Source: Bacteroidota bacterium
Lineage (GTDB): Bacteria > Bacteroidota > Ignavibacteria > SZUA-365
DNA: 40,693 bases
Direction of reading: 5' to 3'
Assembly (NCBI GenBank): GCA_003246455.1
Contig: QKAF01000023.1
Location: forward strand, 1 to 40,693
Below, one piece after another: positions 23,315 to 31,416 of this stretch; position 1 is the first letter of the stretch, and each line of letters opens with the position of its first letter. The translations under genes were made by a program, and so were the position numbers. The notes beneath the pieces are model-generated. The model searched no databases. It had not been told where the DNA came from and saw only the letters and a program-made list of their open reading frames with translations.

Positions 23315-26300
23315 ATGCGTGCCGCTGCACTGAGCCGTGCCTGTGTCATCATCGCATTGTGGGGACTGAGTGGAATTCTCGTTCCGCCCGTGCGGGCGCA
23401 GTCTCCGATTCCGTCCGCCGGAACCGCTGCAGTGCAGTATGCGGACGTGGGCGAACCTCTGATCGAGAACATTTCCACGAGTGTTCTGGGCTTCGGGGCG
23501 ATGAACTGGTCCGTCGCTCGCGATGCGTCAGGCATCCTCTACGTCGGCAACAACGAAGGAATCCTCGAATACGACGGTGTGTCCTGGAACATGGTCCGGT
23601 CGGTCAACGGTTCAGCGGTATTCTGCCTCACAAGCAGTGACGACGGGACGATCTATTTCGGACTGTACGGAGGATTCGGGCGTCTCGTCACCGGACCGAA
23701 CGGGCGACATCAGATGGAACTGCTCAGCGATCTGCTCCCGAAGAAGGAGCAGGGGTTCACCTACGTGTACGGTGTCCACGCCATCGGGAACACCGTCTGG
23801 TTTCGGAGCGAGGAAGGACTGTTTCGATGGGACGGATCCAATCTGACGACTATTCACGCGCGTGGTCCGTTCAAGCAGTCGCATGTCATAGACGGACTAC
23901 TGTACGTGCTTGTCGAGAATGTGGGATTGCATCTCGTCGGCCGGAACGGCATCACGCTCGCGCCGGGGGGGGGGCAGCTGAAGCAGGAAGGCGAGCGCGC
24001 CTTCTTCATGCTGCCTGGTCCCGATGGCAGGATCCTGGTCGGCACGAAGTACCAGGGACTTCTCTACTACGATTACAAATCATTCACTCCCGCCTGGTCG
24101 GCTGCCGTCCGTGCAAGGCACCCGAAGGAGATCTACTGCGGTACGCTCCTCTCCGACAGCAGCTGGGCCATCGGCACGCTGCGGCAGGGAATATGGATCC
24201 TCGGTCGGGACGGCATGATCCGAAAGATCATCGACGACAACAACGGTCTTCAGAACAACGCCGTCGTCGCCCTGCTCGCCGATCGGGAGGGCATGCTTTG
24301 GGCGGCGCTGGACAACGGTCTGAGCCGCATCGAATGGCCCTCCAACATCACGGTCTTCGGCCGCGACAGCCGGCTGACGGGAACGAACCTGGACGTGACG
24401 TACTTCAAGGACCGCCTGTACGTTTCCACCACCCAGGGACTGTTCCGTCTGCGGCAAGGCGACAGGGGACCAACCGAAGGAGGGCACGGGGCGAACAGGG
24501 TATTCGAACTGCTGGAGTCGCTGCCCTGGCAGGGATTCGATCTCCAGGTCTGCCACGATCAGCTTCTCATCGCCGCGGCTGCCGGCGTCTATTCGTATGA
24601 CGGCAGGAATGCAAACCGGATCATCATGAGTCCTTCCCGGAGACTGCATCGCATCCACGGATCGAATGACAGCATCCTCGTCGGGATGGAAGACGGCATC
24701 CTGCTGCTTGTGCGCAGCGGTGCGAAATGGAACGTCGTGACGCCCGCGGTTAAGGTCGAGGGATTTGTCATGGCCATCCGTGAGACTCCGGACGGTACGA
24801 TCTGGCTCTCATTCCTGGGCGGGAAGATCACCTCGCTGGAGACCGGCGCCGGTTTCAAACAGTGGCGTGCGACCAATTTCAACGGATTCGTGGACGGGAG
24901 GCTGAATCCGCCGACCGGTCTCAGCGTGATTCGGGGCACCCTCTGGTTCTGGACGGAAGATACCCTGTGCATGTACGATGCGAAACGGAAATCCTTCCTG
25001 CCGAATCCAGAGTTCTGGCATGATCTGGGCGTTCCCCCCGAGTGGACGGTGCGACTCCCCATCGAGGACGGAAACGGGAATGTCTGGATGCAGCTTTTCA
25101 CCCCGGAACGTCTCTACGGCTGTTCCTTCCGAGGCGGCAGGCGGGACGACGAACTGACGCTGCTGACGCAGTTGAACATGAAAAACGTGGTCATGATCCG
25201 GTCGACCGTCGACGATGTGATCTGGTTCGGTACGGACTCGGAGCTGTTCCGCTTTCAGAGGATGGACGGGGAATCACCAAGGCGTTCATTCCCGGTATTC
25301 GTCCGTTCCATCGTCAGCGTGAACAACCAGATCTATGTTCCAACCATCAGGAGCGAGGATACGACCATCGAACTGCGGTACAGCGATCAGGGAGTACGGA
25401 TCAATTTCGCCGCTCCGTCGTTCATACGCAGCGACCTGATGCAGTATCGGTGGAAACTGGTCGGACTCAATCAGACCTGGGGTGAGTGGTCGCATCTCCG
25501 GTCGATGGATTATCCTGCGCTCTCCGAAGGGCTCTATACTTTCCACGTTATCGCGCGGCGCGCCGACGGCGCGGTGTCGGACCAGGCCACCATCCAGATA
25601 CGCATCCTGCCGCCGTGGCAGCGAAGCTGGTGGGCATATCTCCTCTATTTTTTCATCGCGTCCCTCATCTTTGCCGTCGTCCTCCGCTACCGCACACGCA
25701 GCCTCGAGGAGCGCAGCCGGGACCTCGAGACGACCGTGCGGGAGCGCACCCAGGAGATCAGCAACCAGGCGGCGAAGATCCGCAGCCAGGCCGAGGAACT
25801 CGAAACGCTCGATTCCATTGTCCGCACGGTGAACAAGGAAGTGCGTCTGACCGATCTGCTCTCCGCGCTGCTGCAGCAGACGCTGCTTCTTTTCCCGCAT
25901 GTCGACGTTGCCGGGTATTTCCAGAGAAGCGCGGAGGACGGTCTGTTCCGGCTGGTCGCCACTGTCGGGGTTTCGCTCGAACACATCGAAGCGCATGCAT
26001 TCTCCCTCGCGGAGCTGATCGACGATCCCAGCAATTCGATACAATCCATACAGGACGGTGTGTACGTCCTCCGCGGCCTGGAAAAGCACTGGAACCTCCA
26101 CGAAGAGTCGCTGCTGGTGCGGCAGAAGGCGTTCATGGGAATGAGCGACATGCAGCACGGTCTCCTGCGGGGATTTCTCATCCTCGGATCCGAGCGCATG
26201 CAGAATTTCTCAGCCGATGACCTGCGCCGGCTCCTGCGCCTGCGCGAACACGTTTCCTCGGCCGTCGCCAAGGCCGTCGCGATTCGGGAGCTCGAAACCA

Positions 26301-27127
26301 AAAACGCGCAGCTCGATACGTCGAACAAGCAGCTGCGGGAAACGCAGCAGCAGCTGATCGTCCACGAGAAGCTTGCCGCGCTGGGTGAACTGACAGCCGG
26401 GATCGCGCATGAAATCCAGAATCCGCTGAATTTCGTCAACAACTTTTCCTCCCTCTCGCTCGAACTGCTCGACGAACTGGAGGAGGACCTCGGCCGCGCG
26501 CTGAAGACGGAGAACACCCCGGTGTTCAATCTCATCGCGACGGTGCGCGGGAACTGCGAACGTATCCGGGAGCACGGGATGCGCGCGACGTCCATCGTCA
26601 GCGCGATGCTCATGCACACCCGCAAAGGCAGCGCGCGGCGGGAGATGATCGCCTTCAACGAATTCCTCGACCAGTTCGTCATGCTGTCGTATCACGGCAT
26701 GCGCATGCTGCATCCGCAGTACGAACTGAAGCTGCATACCGAGTATGACCGCAGCATAGAAGGCGTGCATCTCTCCCCCCAGGAGATGAGCCGCGTCATC
26801 GTCAACGTGTGCAACAACGCCTGGGAGGCCGCGATCGACCATGTGGGCGTCAACGGCGAAGTGCAGTATCCCGAGGTGACCGTCCGCAGCGTCGCCGCGG
26901 GAGAAAACGTGCGCATCCTCGTGCGCGATAACGGCGCGGGGATCCCCGACGAGCTGCGCGGGCGCATTTTCGAACCCTTTTTCACCACCAAGCGCAGCGG
27001 CAACAACGCCGGGCTCGGACTCTCGATGAGCTACGAGATCGTCACCCAGATGCACAAGGGCAGTCTGGTCGTGGAATCGGAAGCGAACAGGTATTCCGAA
27101 TTCATCATTGAAATCCCCCTGAAGTGA
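23315..27127 (+). CDS. giant sensor kinase: Reg_prop propellers, Y_Y_Y, TM, GAF-like, HATPase
   Basis: A 1,270-residue membrane kinase. A signal peptide (VIIALWGLSGILVPPVRAQ) is followed by ~650 residues of Reg_prop beta-propeller repeats (GILYVGNNEGILEYDGVSW, GTIYFGLYGGFGRLV, GMLWAALDNGLSRIEW, GTIWLSFLGGKITSL and others). Y_Y_Y follows at ~685-765 (IELRYSDQGVRINFAAPSF, YRWKLVG, WSHL), then one TM at ~772-792 (WWAYLLYFFIASLIFAVV), a coiled coil (~795-835), a GAF-like domain (~836-985), a second coiled coil and a kinase core with His1032 (GIAHEIQNPLNF). N-box NVCNNAWEAA, G1 RDNGAGIPD and G2 GLGLSMS are intact. This architecture matches Reg_prop sensors that read extracellular oligosaccharides in Bacteroidota. 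No DNA-binding or receiver output is fused. Confidence 0.95.
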   Translation: MRAAALSRACVIIALWGLSGILVPPVRAQSPIPSAGTAAVQYADVGEPLIENISTSVLGFGAMNWSVARDASGILYVGNNEGILEYDGVSWNMVRSVNGSAVFCLTSSDDGTIYFGLYGGFGRLVTGPNGRHQMELLSDLLPKKEQGFTYVYGVHAIGNTVWFRSEEGLFRWDGSNLTTIHARGPFKQSHVIDGLLYVLVENVGLHLVGRNGITLAPGGGQLKQEGERAFFMLPGPDGRILVGTKYQGLLYYDYKSFTPAWSAAVRARHPKEIYCGTLLSDSSWAIGTLRQGIWILGRDGMIRKIIDDNNGLQNNAVVALLADREGMLWAALDNGLSRIEWPSNITVFGRDSRLTGTNLDVTYFKDRLYVSTTQGLFRLRQGDRGPTEGGHGANRVFELLESLPWQGFDLQVCHDQLLIAAAAGVYSYDGRNANRIIMSPSRRLHRIHGSNDSILVGMEDGILLLVRSGAKWNVVTPAVKVEGFVMAIRETPDGTIWLSFLGGKITSLETGAGFKQWRATNFNGFVDGRLNPPTGLSVIRGTLWFWTEDTLCMYDAKRKSFLPNPEFWHDLGVPPEWTVRLPIEDGNGNVWMQLFTPERLYGCSFRGGRRDDELTLLTQLNMKNVVMIRSTVDDVIWFGTDSELFRFQRMDGESPRRSFPVFVRSIVSVNNQIYVPTIRSEDTTIELRYSDQGVRINFAAPSFIRSDLMQYRWKLVGLNQTWGEWSHLRSMDYPALSEGLYTFHVIARRADGAVSDQATIQIRILPPWQRSWWAYLLYFFIASLIFAVVLRYRTRSLEERSRDLETTVRERTQEISNQAAKIRSQAEELETLDSIVRTVNKEVRLTDLLSALLQQTLLLFPHVDVAGYFQRSAEDGLFRLVATVGVSLEHIEAHAFSLAELIDDPSNSIQSIQDGVYVLRGLEKHWNLHEESLLVRQKAFMGMSDMQHGLLRGFLILGSERMQNFSADDLRRLLRLREHVSSAVAKAVAIRELETKNAQLDTSNKQLRETQQQLIVHEKLAALGELTAGIAHEIQNPLNFVNNFSSLSLELLDELEEDLGRALKTENTPVFNLIATVRGNCERIREHGMRATSIVSAMLMHTRKGSARREMIAFNEFLDQFVMLSYHGMRMLHPQYELKLHTEYDRSIEGVHLSPQEMSRVIVNVCNNAWEAAIDHVGVNGEVQYPEVTVRSVAAGENVRILVRDNGAGIPDELRGRIFEPFFTTKRSGNNAGLGLSMSYEIVTQMHKGSLVVESEANRYSEFIIEIPLK

Positions 27128-27152
27128 AACGGACGGTCAATGACCGTCCGTT
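27128..27152 (+). terminator. hairpin between convergent genes
   Basis: AACGGACGGTCA (27128-27139) and TGACCGTCCGTT (27141-27152) are perfect complements around one base, so the effective loop is a few bases. No long T-run is present, so termination strength is uncertain. It starts at the stop of the kinase at 27127. Confidence 0.55.
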
Positions 27153-27185
27153 CGTAATCCCGCTGTCCCTCCGCCGGTATATCTA

Positions 27186-27728
27186 TCAGATGTCTTTCCG
27201 CCAGATGACTTTGACCTTTTTTCCCTTGGGGCTGCCGTCATCGGCCCAGGAGAACACCGCAGGATACGCCCCGACGGTCGTTTCGCCGCCCGTGCTGTCC
27301 GCCTGCGTAGCCTGATCGTTTTCGCACGGCGCGGCGGGAGGACTGTCTATGCAGGTGAAATAAAGCGTCACTGACCGGTTCCCGCTCTTGTCGAGCGGCA
27401 GCCACGCCGAGTCCGGTGAGACGACCGGCGAGGTCACCCGGACACTCACGTCATTGTCCACCACCTCCTGAGTGCCGGAATCTCCCGAGGAAAGACAGAA
27501 CTGGCCATCGGAACAGAGCGCGAGAGAACTGCCGTCGCTCGCCTCCATGCGGCACTTGCTGACGGTACCGTCACCCTCCGGCAGGGGAGAGCCTTTGTCG
27601 ACTTCCATTTCCAGGATGACTGCACCGTTCGCAATACCGCTGTAGTCCGAAACGGATACGAGGATAATGTCCGGTTTGGGTTTCGATGAAAACGCGATTT
27701 TATACCACGTGTCCAGTGACAGGGCCAT
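27186..27728 (-). CDS. unrecognised 180-residue Cys-containing protein
   Basis: No signal peptide or membrane helix is seen (MALSLDTWYKIAFSSKPKPD) and no family is recognised. It alternates short beta-strand-like stretches (DIILVSVSDYSG, AVILEMEVDKG, VSVRVTSPVV, RSVTLYFTCID, KKVKVIWRKDI) with polar, Gly/Ser/Asp-rich loops. Cysteines at CRMEA, ALCSDGQFC, FTCID and PCEN could form disulfides or bind metal. This suggests a small all-beta protein. ATG at 27728 has a strong GGAGG site, and a consensus-quality promoter lies 48 bases upstream, so it is surely expressed. It is divergent from the T9SS tandem pair. Confidence 0.87.
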   Translation of the reverse strand: MALSLDTWYKIAFSSKPKPDIILVSVSDYSGIANGAVILEMEVDKGSPLPEGDGTVSKCRMEASDGSSLALCSDGQFCLSSGDSGTQEVVDNDVSVRVTSPVVSPDSAWLPLDKSGNRSVTLYFTCIDSPPAAPCENDQATQADSTGGETTVGAYPAVFSWADDGSPKGKKVKVIWRKDI

Positions 27729-27775
27729 GATGCCTCCTCTGAGTGTGAAGTATGTCGTGTGGAAATGTGGATTAC

Positions 27776-27804
27776 AAGGTAAAGATATCGCATGTGCGTG
27801 TCAA
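27776..27804 (-). promoter_or_regulatory. near-consensus promoter of the 180-residue protein
   Basis: On the minus strand, TTGACA (27804-27799), 17 bp, TACCTT (27781-27776). The leader to 27728 is about 40 bases. Confidence 0.65.
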
Positions 27805-27850
27805 GGCCGAAGGGAGGCCGCGGGCGGTACGGGGCGGATCAGCGGCGCGC

Positions 27851-27879
27851 TTGCATTTCCGTGTGGAATACAATAGGTT
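27851..27879 (+). promoter_or_regulatory. promoter candidate of the first tandem T9SS protein
   Basis: TTGCAT (27851-27856), 17 bp, TAGGTT (27874-27879). The -10 box is weak and the leader would be about 170 bases. Confidence 0.3.
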
Positions 27880-28059
27880 CCGCAGTAGGAAATCCTGTCC
27901 TCCGGAATAGAGGTATTCACGGACGGATGGATCCCGGGGAGGGAACAGGGGAACGGACGGCGGAGACCGGCGAACCGGTGTAACGGAAAGTGCCGCGTCG
28001 TGTCCAGTGTGCATCAATCCGTTTCCGTCATTTCAGGTGCATCCACAGAGGAGGGGACC

Positions 28060-31000
28060 ATGCGTTTCTTGATTGCCGTTCTCATGACGATGTTGTCAGC
28101 CGTCTGTTTGGGACAGAGCCGCGGGGGAGCCGAGGGTACGGGCACGATGAAGAACGATCAATGGGATTTTATCAGTACCAACAGAATGCTGATGTGGGTC
28201 AGCAACAACGGGCGGCTCTCGCACAACCCGCTGACGTCCGGACCGGGGTTGATCTGGCCTGCGGGCACCGGGAAGTCTCTCGCGTATGCAGAGGGACTTG
28301 TCTACGGCGGGACCCCGTTTGGAGAAGTCCGTGTCGGTGGGGCGACCTACATCGCAGGATGGCAAGCCGGGAGCATCCTCGCTGACGGTGGCGCGGAGGA
28401 TCCGAGCGCGCCCGGGGTCCGGATCTATCGCGCGCATCGTTTCGACGCGGGATGGTGGGACACACTCGCCCAGTACAAACGGACGGTCATACTTACAGAC
28501 CTGATCAACTGGCCGGTTGCATCCGGCGCCCCGTGGACGGACGCGAATCACAACGGGGTGTATGATCCTGACACCACGGTCTGGCTCAATGGCGGGGGTG
28601 GCGATTCCCCGAATATTCCCGGCGATGAAGCGTTATGGTGCGTCAGCAACGATCTCGATTCCCGCAGGGTGCGGGATCTGTACGGAAGCACGCCGATCGG
28701 AGTGCAAATTCAAACCATGATCTGGGCATCGGCGGGACATCCGCTGCTGGACAACGCTGTGTTTCGTGAGTATACCCTGATTATCAAAGGAATCGGAATC
28801 GCGGAGAATTTTACCGTCGGTGCGTGGGAAGACGTCGACATGGGCGAACCCTTCGACGACTTGTGCGGGGTGGATACCGCCCTCGGGTTGGCGTATGCCT
28901 ACAACGGGAGAGGCGATGACGATACGTACGGCCTGCCTCCCGCGACGGGGACCCTCTGGCTGCAGACGCCTGTCGTCCCGAAGCCCGGGGCGACGGCGCG
29001 CTTCGGCACCGGTTCGCGCACGGACTATGAAAATCTCCCCCTCTCCGCATTCGTCCATTACATCGGCGGCAGCAGCACCTATCGCGATCCCCAGCTGGGG
29101 AATCCCGACGGTGCACTACAGATGATGAACAACCTCGAGGGCCGCATGCATGACGGCGGCACATTCCTCGATCCTGTCTCGGGTCAGACGACGCCGCTGC
29201 TGCTGGCCGGAGACCCGGTACTGGGGAAAGGGTGGATCGACGGAATCGTGAATCCTCCCGGTGACCGCCGCTTTCTCTCCGCCTCAGGTCCTGCGACACT
29301 CGAGCCGGGAGATACTCAGAAAGTCGTTCTGGCGCGTATCGCCGCCGAAGGAGGGAATCGCCTGCTCAGCGTCCGCGCGCTGCGCAAGGCCGCGCGGCAG
29401 GTGAAGGACATCTACCGCAACATGCCGCTCGGATCCGAGGCCCCGGTATTCTCCTCCGCCCTGGCATACGGGGTATCGCCGGGATATTACGAAGTACGGA
29501 CCACGGGCGGGCCGTTTCCCGCGGGGACAACCTCCGCCGCTGCCATCCTGCGCAATTCTTCCGGCAGGGAAATCCAGCGCGGGATGATGTTCGACGACGG
29601 CCAGCATGACGACGGGGCCGCGAACGACGGTGTGTACGGCGCGATCCTCCACGGTTCGGATCAGTCGTCCGGTGCGGATCTCTTCGTCGTCACAGAGGAT
29701 GCCGGCGGAGAGAAGGAATGGTTCGTCGAAAGCGAGATCGCGCTGCCGGGTCCCGTAACGGTGCGCTTCACTGACATCGTCCTCGACAGTCCGAAACTCG
29801 ACGGCAGGGCCCAGCCCGGCGAGTACGTTCGCCTGCGCCTGCGCATCGACAACGGGACCGCGACGGATATGGGACCGCTGCATCTGTTTTTCCGCGGCGA
29901 ACCGTCCCTGAACGTCGACCGGGTGGTTGCGCGTTACCCCGGAACCGTTCCCGCAGGCGGATCTTTCGAGCCGGAGTACGATCCGAACACGTCGGAAACC
30001 TGGATCGGTGTCGACATCCCGGCGGACGCGGCGCCCGGCAGCTATGTCATCCCGGTCACGCTGATCAGCGAACAGCACTGTCTCTGGGAGCAGGATCTGA
30101 CGATCGAGATCGATTCGCTTCCCTCCGCCACGGCGAACGGACTGCTGGCGCATGTCGAAGGCCTGGCCTCGGGTTCCCTGGGATATACGCTGCTCAATCC
30201 CGAGGCTCTCACCGACCACGATTACCGCGTGAGTATCGAGGGAGAGGATGCGGGTGCGAAGACGATGTTCGTCGAGGATGTCACCCTCGGCACGACACTG
30301 TACCGGGGCATTCCCGTCCCGAATTCCTTCGCACCCTATTCTCCCCAGATCGACGGATGGGCGGTCACGATCGGTACCGCAATAGACGAACTCGTGTACG
30401 ATGCGCAGGGACAGCGTCTCGAATCCTTCACCCACGATTACACGGCGGCATTCTCTGAGCCCTCGCGCGAGTGGTTCCGTCTCTATAACAGTGAAATCTC
30501 CATGGCCGGAGAATCCTATCTCCCGTCGCTGAGCACACAGTATGATCTCTTGCCCGTGCGCCTTGTCTTCGACCGCATGAACGGGCAGAAAGCTCCACTG
30601 TATGTGCGCGGCGCGAATCCCAACTACTCCTGTGTAGGAGTATTCGATATTCCCGTGCGAGCCTATGACATGAGCGATACGGCAAACCCGCGGCAGATCA
30701 TGCTCGCCTTCGGAGAGCAGGTGAACATGCCCTCCAACGACAGCGCCTACATGCCGACAGACAATGTCAATTCCCGGGAATTCCTCCTCGTCTTCGCCGA
30801 TGACTACCATGAGCAGCCGGATGCGAAATTCCTCGTACCGTTGAACACCAGGAATCCCACGCTGGAGCTGCTCTATCTCGTCTGGGCGCTGCGCGACAGC
30901 ACACTGCCGATGTTCGAAGACGGGGACGCGTACACCATCATGCCGCGCGTCCCGGTGAGCCGCCGCGACGTATACATCCTCGCCAGGCCGCGTCTTCTCG

Positions 31001-31311
31001 ACGTGCGCAGCGAAGCTGCGCAGCCCGAGGCGATCGCCCTGCACCCGAACTATCCGAACCCCTTCGGTCCGGGAAGCGCGGGAAGCAGCAGCGGAACGAA
31101 TATTCGCTTCGACACCCCGCATGCGGGCCATGCGCAGCTTGCGGTTTACGACATGCTCGGCCGAAGGATCATGATGCTCGTCGATCAGGAACTCCCCGCA
31201 GGCACACACACGGTGCGTCTCGACGCCGCGGGACTGCGCGGGGGAAGCTACGTCGTCGCGCTCGATGGATACGGGTCGCGGCAAACGATCCGGATCTGTG
31301 TGCTGCGCTGA
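28060..31311 (+). CDS. large T9SS-exported protein, tandem copy A
   Basis: A 1,083-residue secreted protein. A signal peptide (FLIAVLMTMLSAVCLGQ) ends near residue 19. The first ~450 residues start with DQWDFISTNRMLMWVSNNG and repeat themes such as PWTDANHNGVYDPD (calcium-like DxNxNG), GVDTALGLAYAYNG and LQTPVVPKPG. A FDDGQHDDGAANDGVYGA segment near residues 509-530 matches the choice-of-anchor-X-type motif. A beta-sandwich follows, and from ~990 (ALHPNYPNPFGPG) the T9SS type A sorting domain. The real start is 28060, with a GAGGAGGGG site; an in-frame start at 28000 lacks one. It is followed after 105 bases by a paralogue. No catalytic motif is seen; a surface adhesin or scaffold role is a guess. 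Confidence 0.92.
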   Translation: MRFLIAVLMTMLSAVCLGQSRGGAEGTGTMKNDQWDFISTNRMLMWVSNNGRLSHNPLTSGPGLIWPAGTGKSLAYAEGLVYGGTPFGEVRVGGATYIAGWQAGSILADGGAEDPSAPGVRIYRAHRFDAGWWDTLAQYKRTVILTDLINWPVASGAPWTDANHNGVYDPDTTVWLNGGGGDSPNIPGDEALWCVSNDLDSRRVRDLYGSTPIGVQIQTMIWASAGHPLLDNAVFREYTLIIKGIGIAENFTVGAWEDVDMGEPFDDLCGVDTALGLAYAYNGRGDDDTYGLPPATGTLWLQTPVVPKPGATARFGTGSRTDYENLPLSAFVHYIGGSSTYRDPQLGNPDGALQMMNNLEGRMHDGGTFLDPVSGQTTPLLLAGDPVLGKGWIDGIVNPPGDRRFLSASGPATLEPGDTQKVVLARIAAEGGNRLLSVRALRKAARQVKDIYRNMPLGSEAPVFSSALAYGVSPGYYEVRTTGGPFPAGTTSAAAILRNSSGREIQRGMMFDDGQHDDGAANDGVYGAILHGSDQSSGADLFVVTEDAGGEKEWFVESEIALPGPVTVRFTDIVLDSPKLDGRAQPGEYVRLRLRIDNGTATDMGPLHLFFRGEPSLNVDRVVARYPGTVPAGGSFEPEYDPNTSETWIGVDIPADAAPGSYVIPVTLISEQHCLWEQDLTIEIDSLPSATANGLLAHVEGLASGSLGYTLLNPEALTDHDYRVSIEGEDAGAKTMFVEDVTLGTTLYRGIPVPNSFAPYSPQIDGWAVTIGTAIDELVYDAQGQRLESFTHDYTAAFSEPSREWFRLYNSEISMAGESYLPSLSTQYDLLPVRLVFDRMNGQKAPLYVRGANPNYSCVGVFDIPVRAYDMSDTANPRQIMLAFGEQVNMPSNDSAYMPTDNVNSREFLLVFADDYHEQPDAKFLVPLNTRNPTLELLYLVWALRDSTLPMFEDGDAYTIMPRVPVSRRDVYILARPRLLDVRSEAAQPEAIALHPNYPNPFGPGSAGSSSGTNIRFDTPHAGHAQLAVYDMLGRRIMMLVDQELPAGTHTVRLDAAGLRGGSYVVALDGYGSRQTIRICVLR

Positions 31312-31416
31312 TCCGGAACCGCGGTGCGGACGAACAAGGACTTCGCCCTCGTTCGCCCTGGGTTCGGCAGCTGATGAATGGCATTCCATATTACAAGCAA
31401 GGACAAGGAGGTTGGC

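Larger units (their letters stand above)
27729..28059. other. divergent promoter region, no gene seen
   Basis: 331 bases with a leftward promoter (27776-27804) and a rightward candidate (27851-27879). Short inverted arms ACGGAAA/TTTCCGT (27983-27989, 28022-28028) lie in the leader of the rightward gene. No coding sequence is supported. Confidence 0.5.

Noticed and set aside
29284-31389. 701-codon minus-strand open frame
   Set aside because: Antisense to T9SS copy A, no signal, domain or ribosome site; the + strand protein has clear domains.
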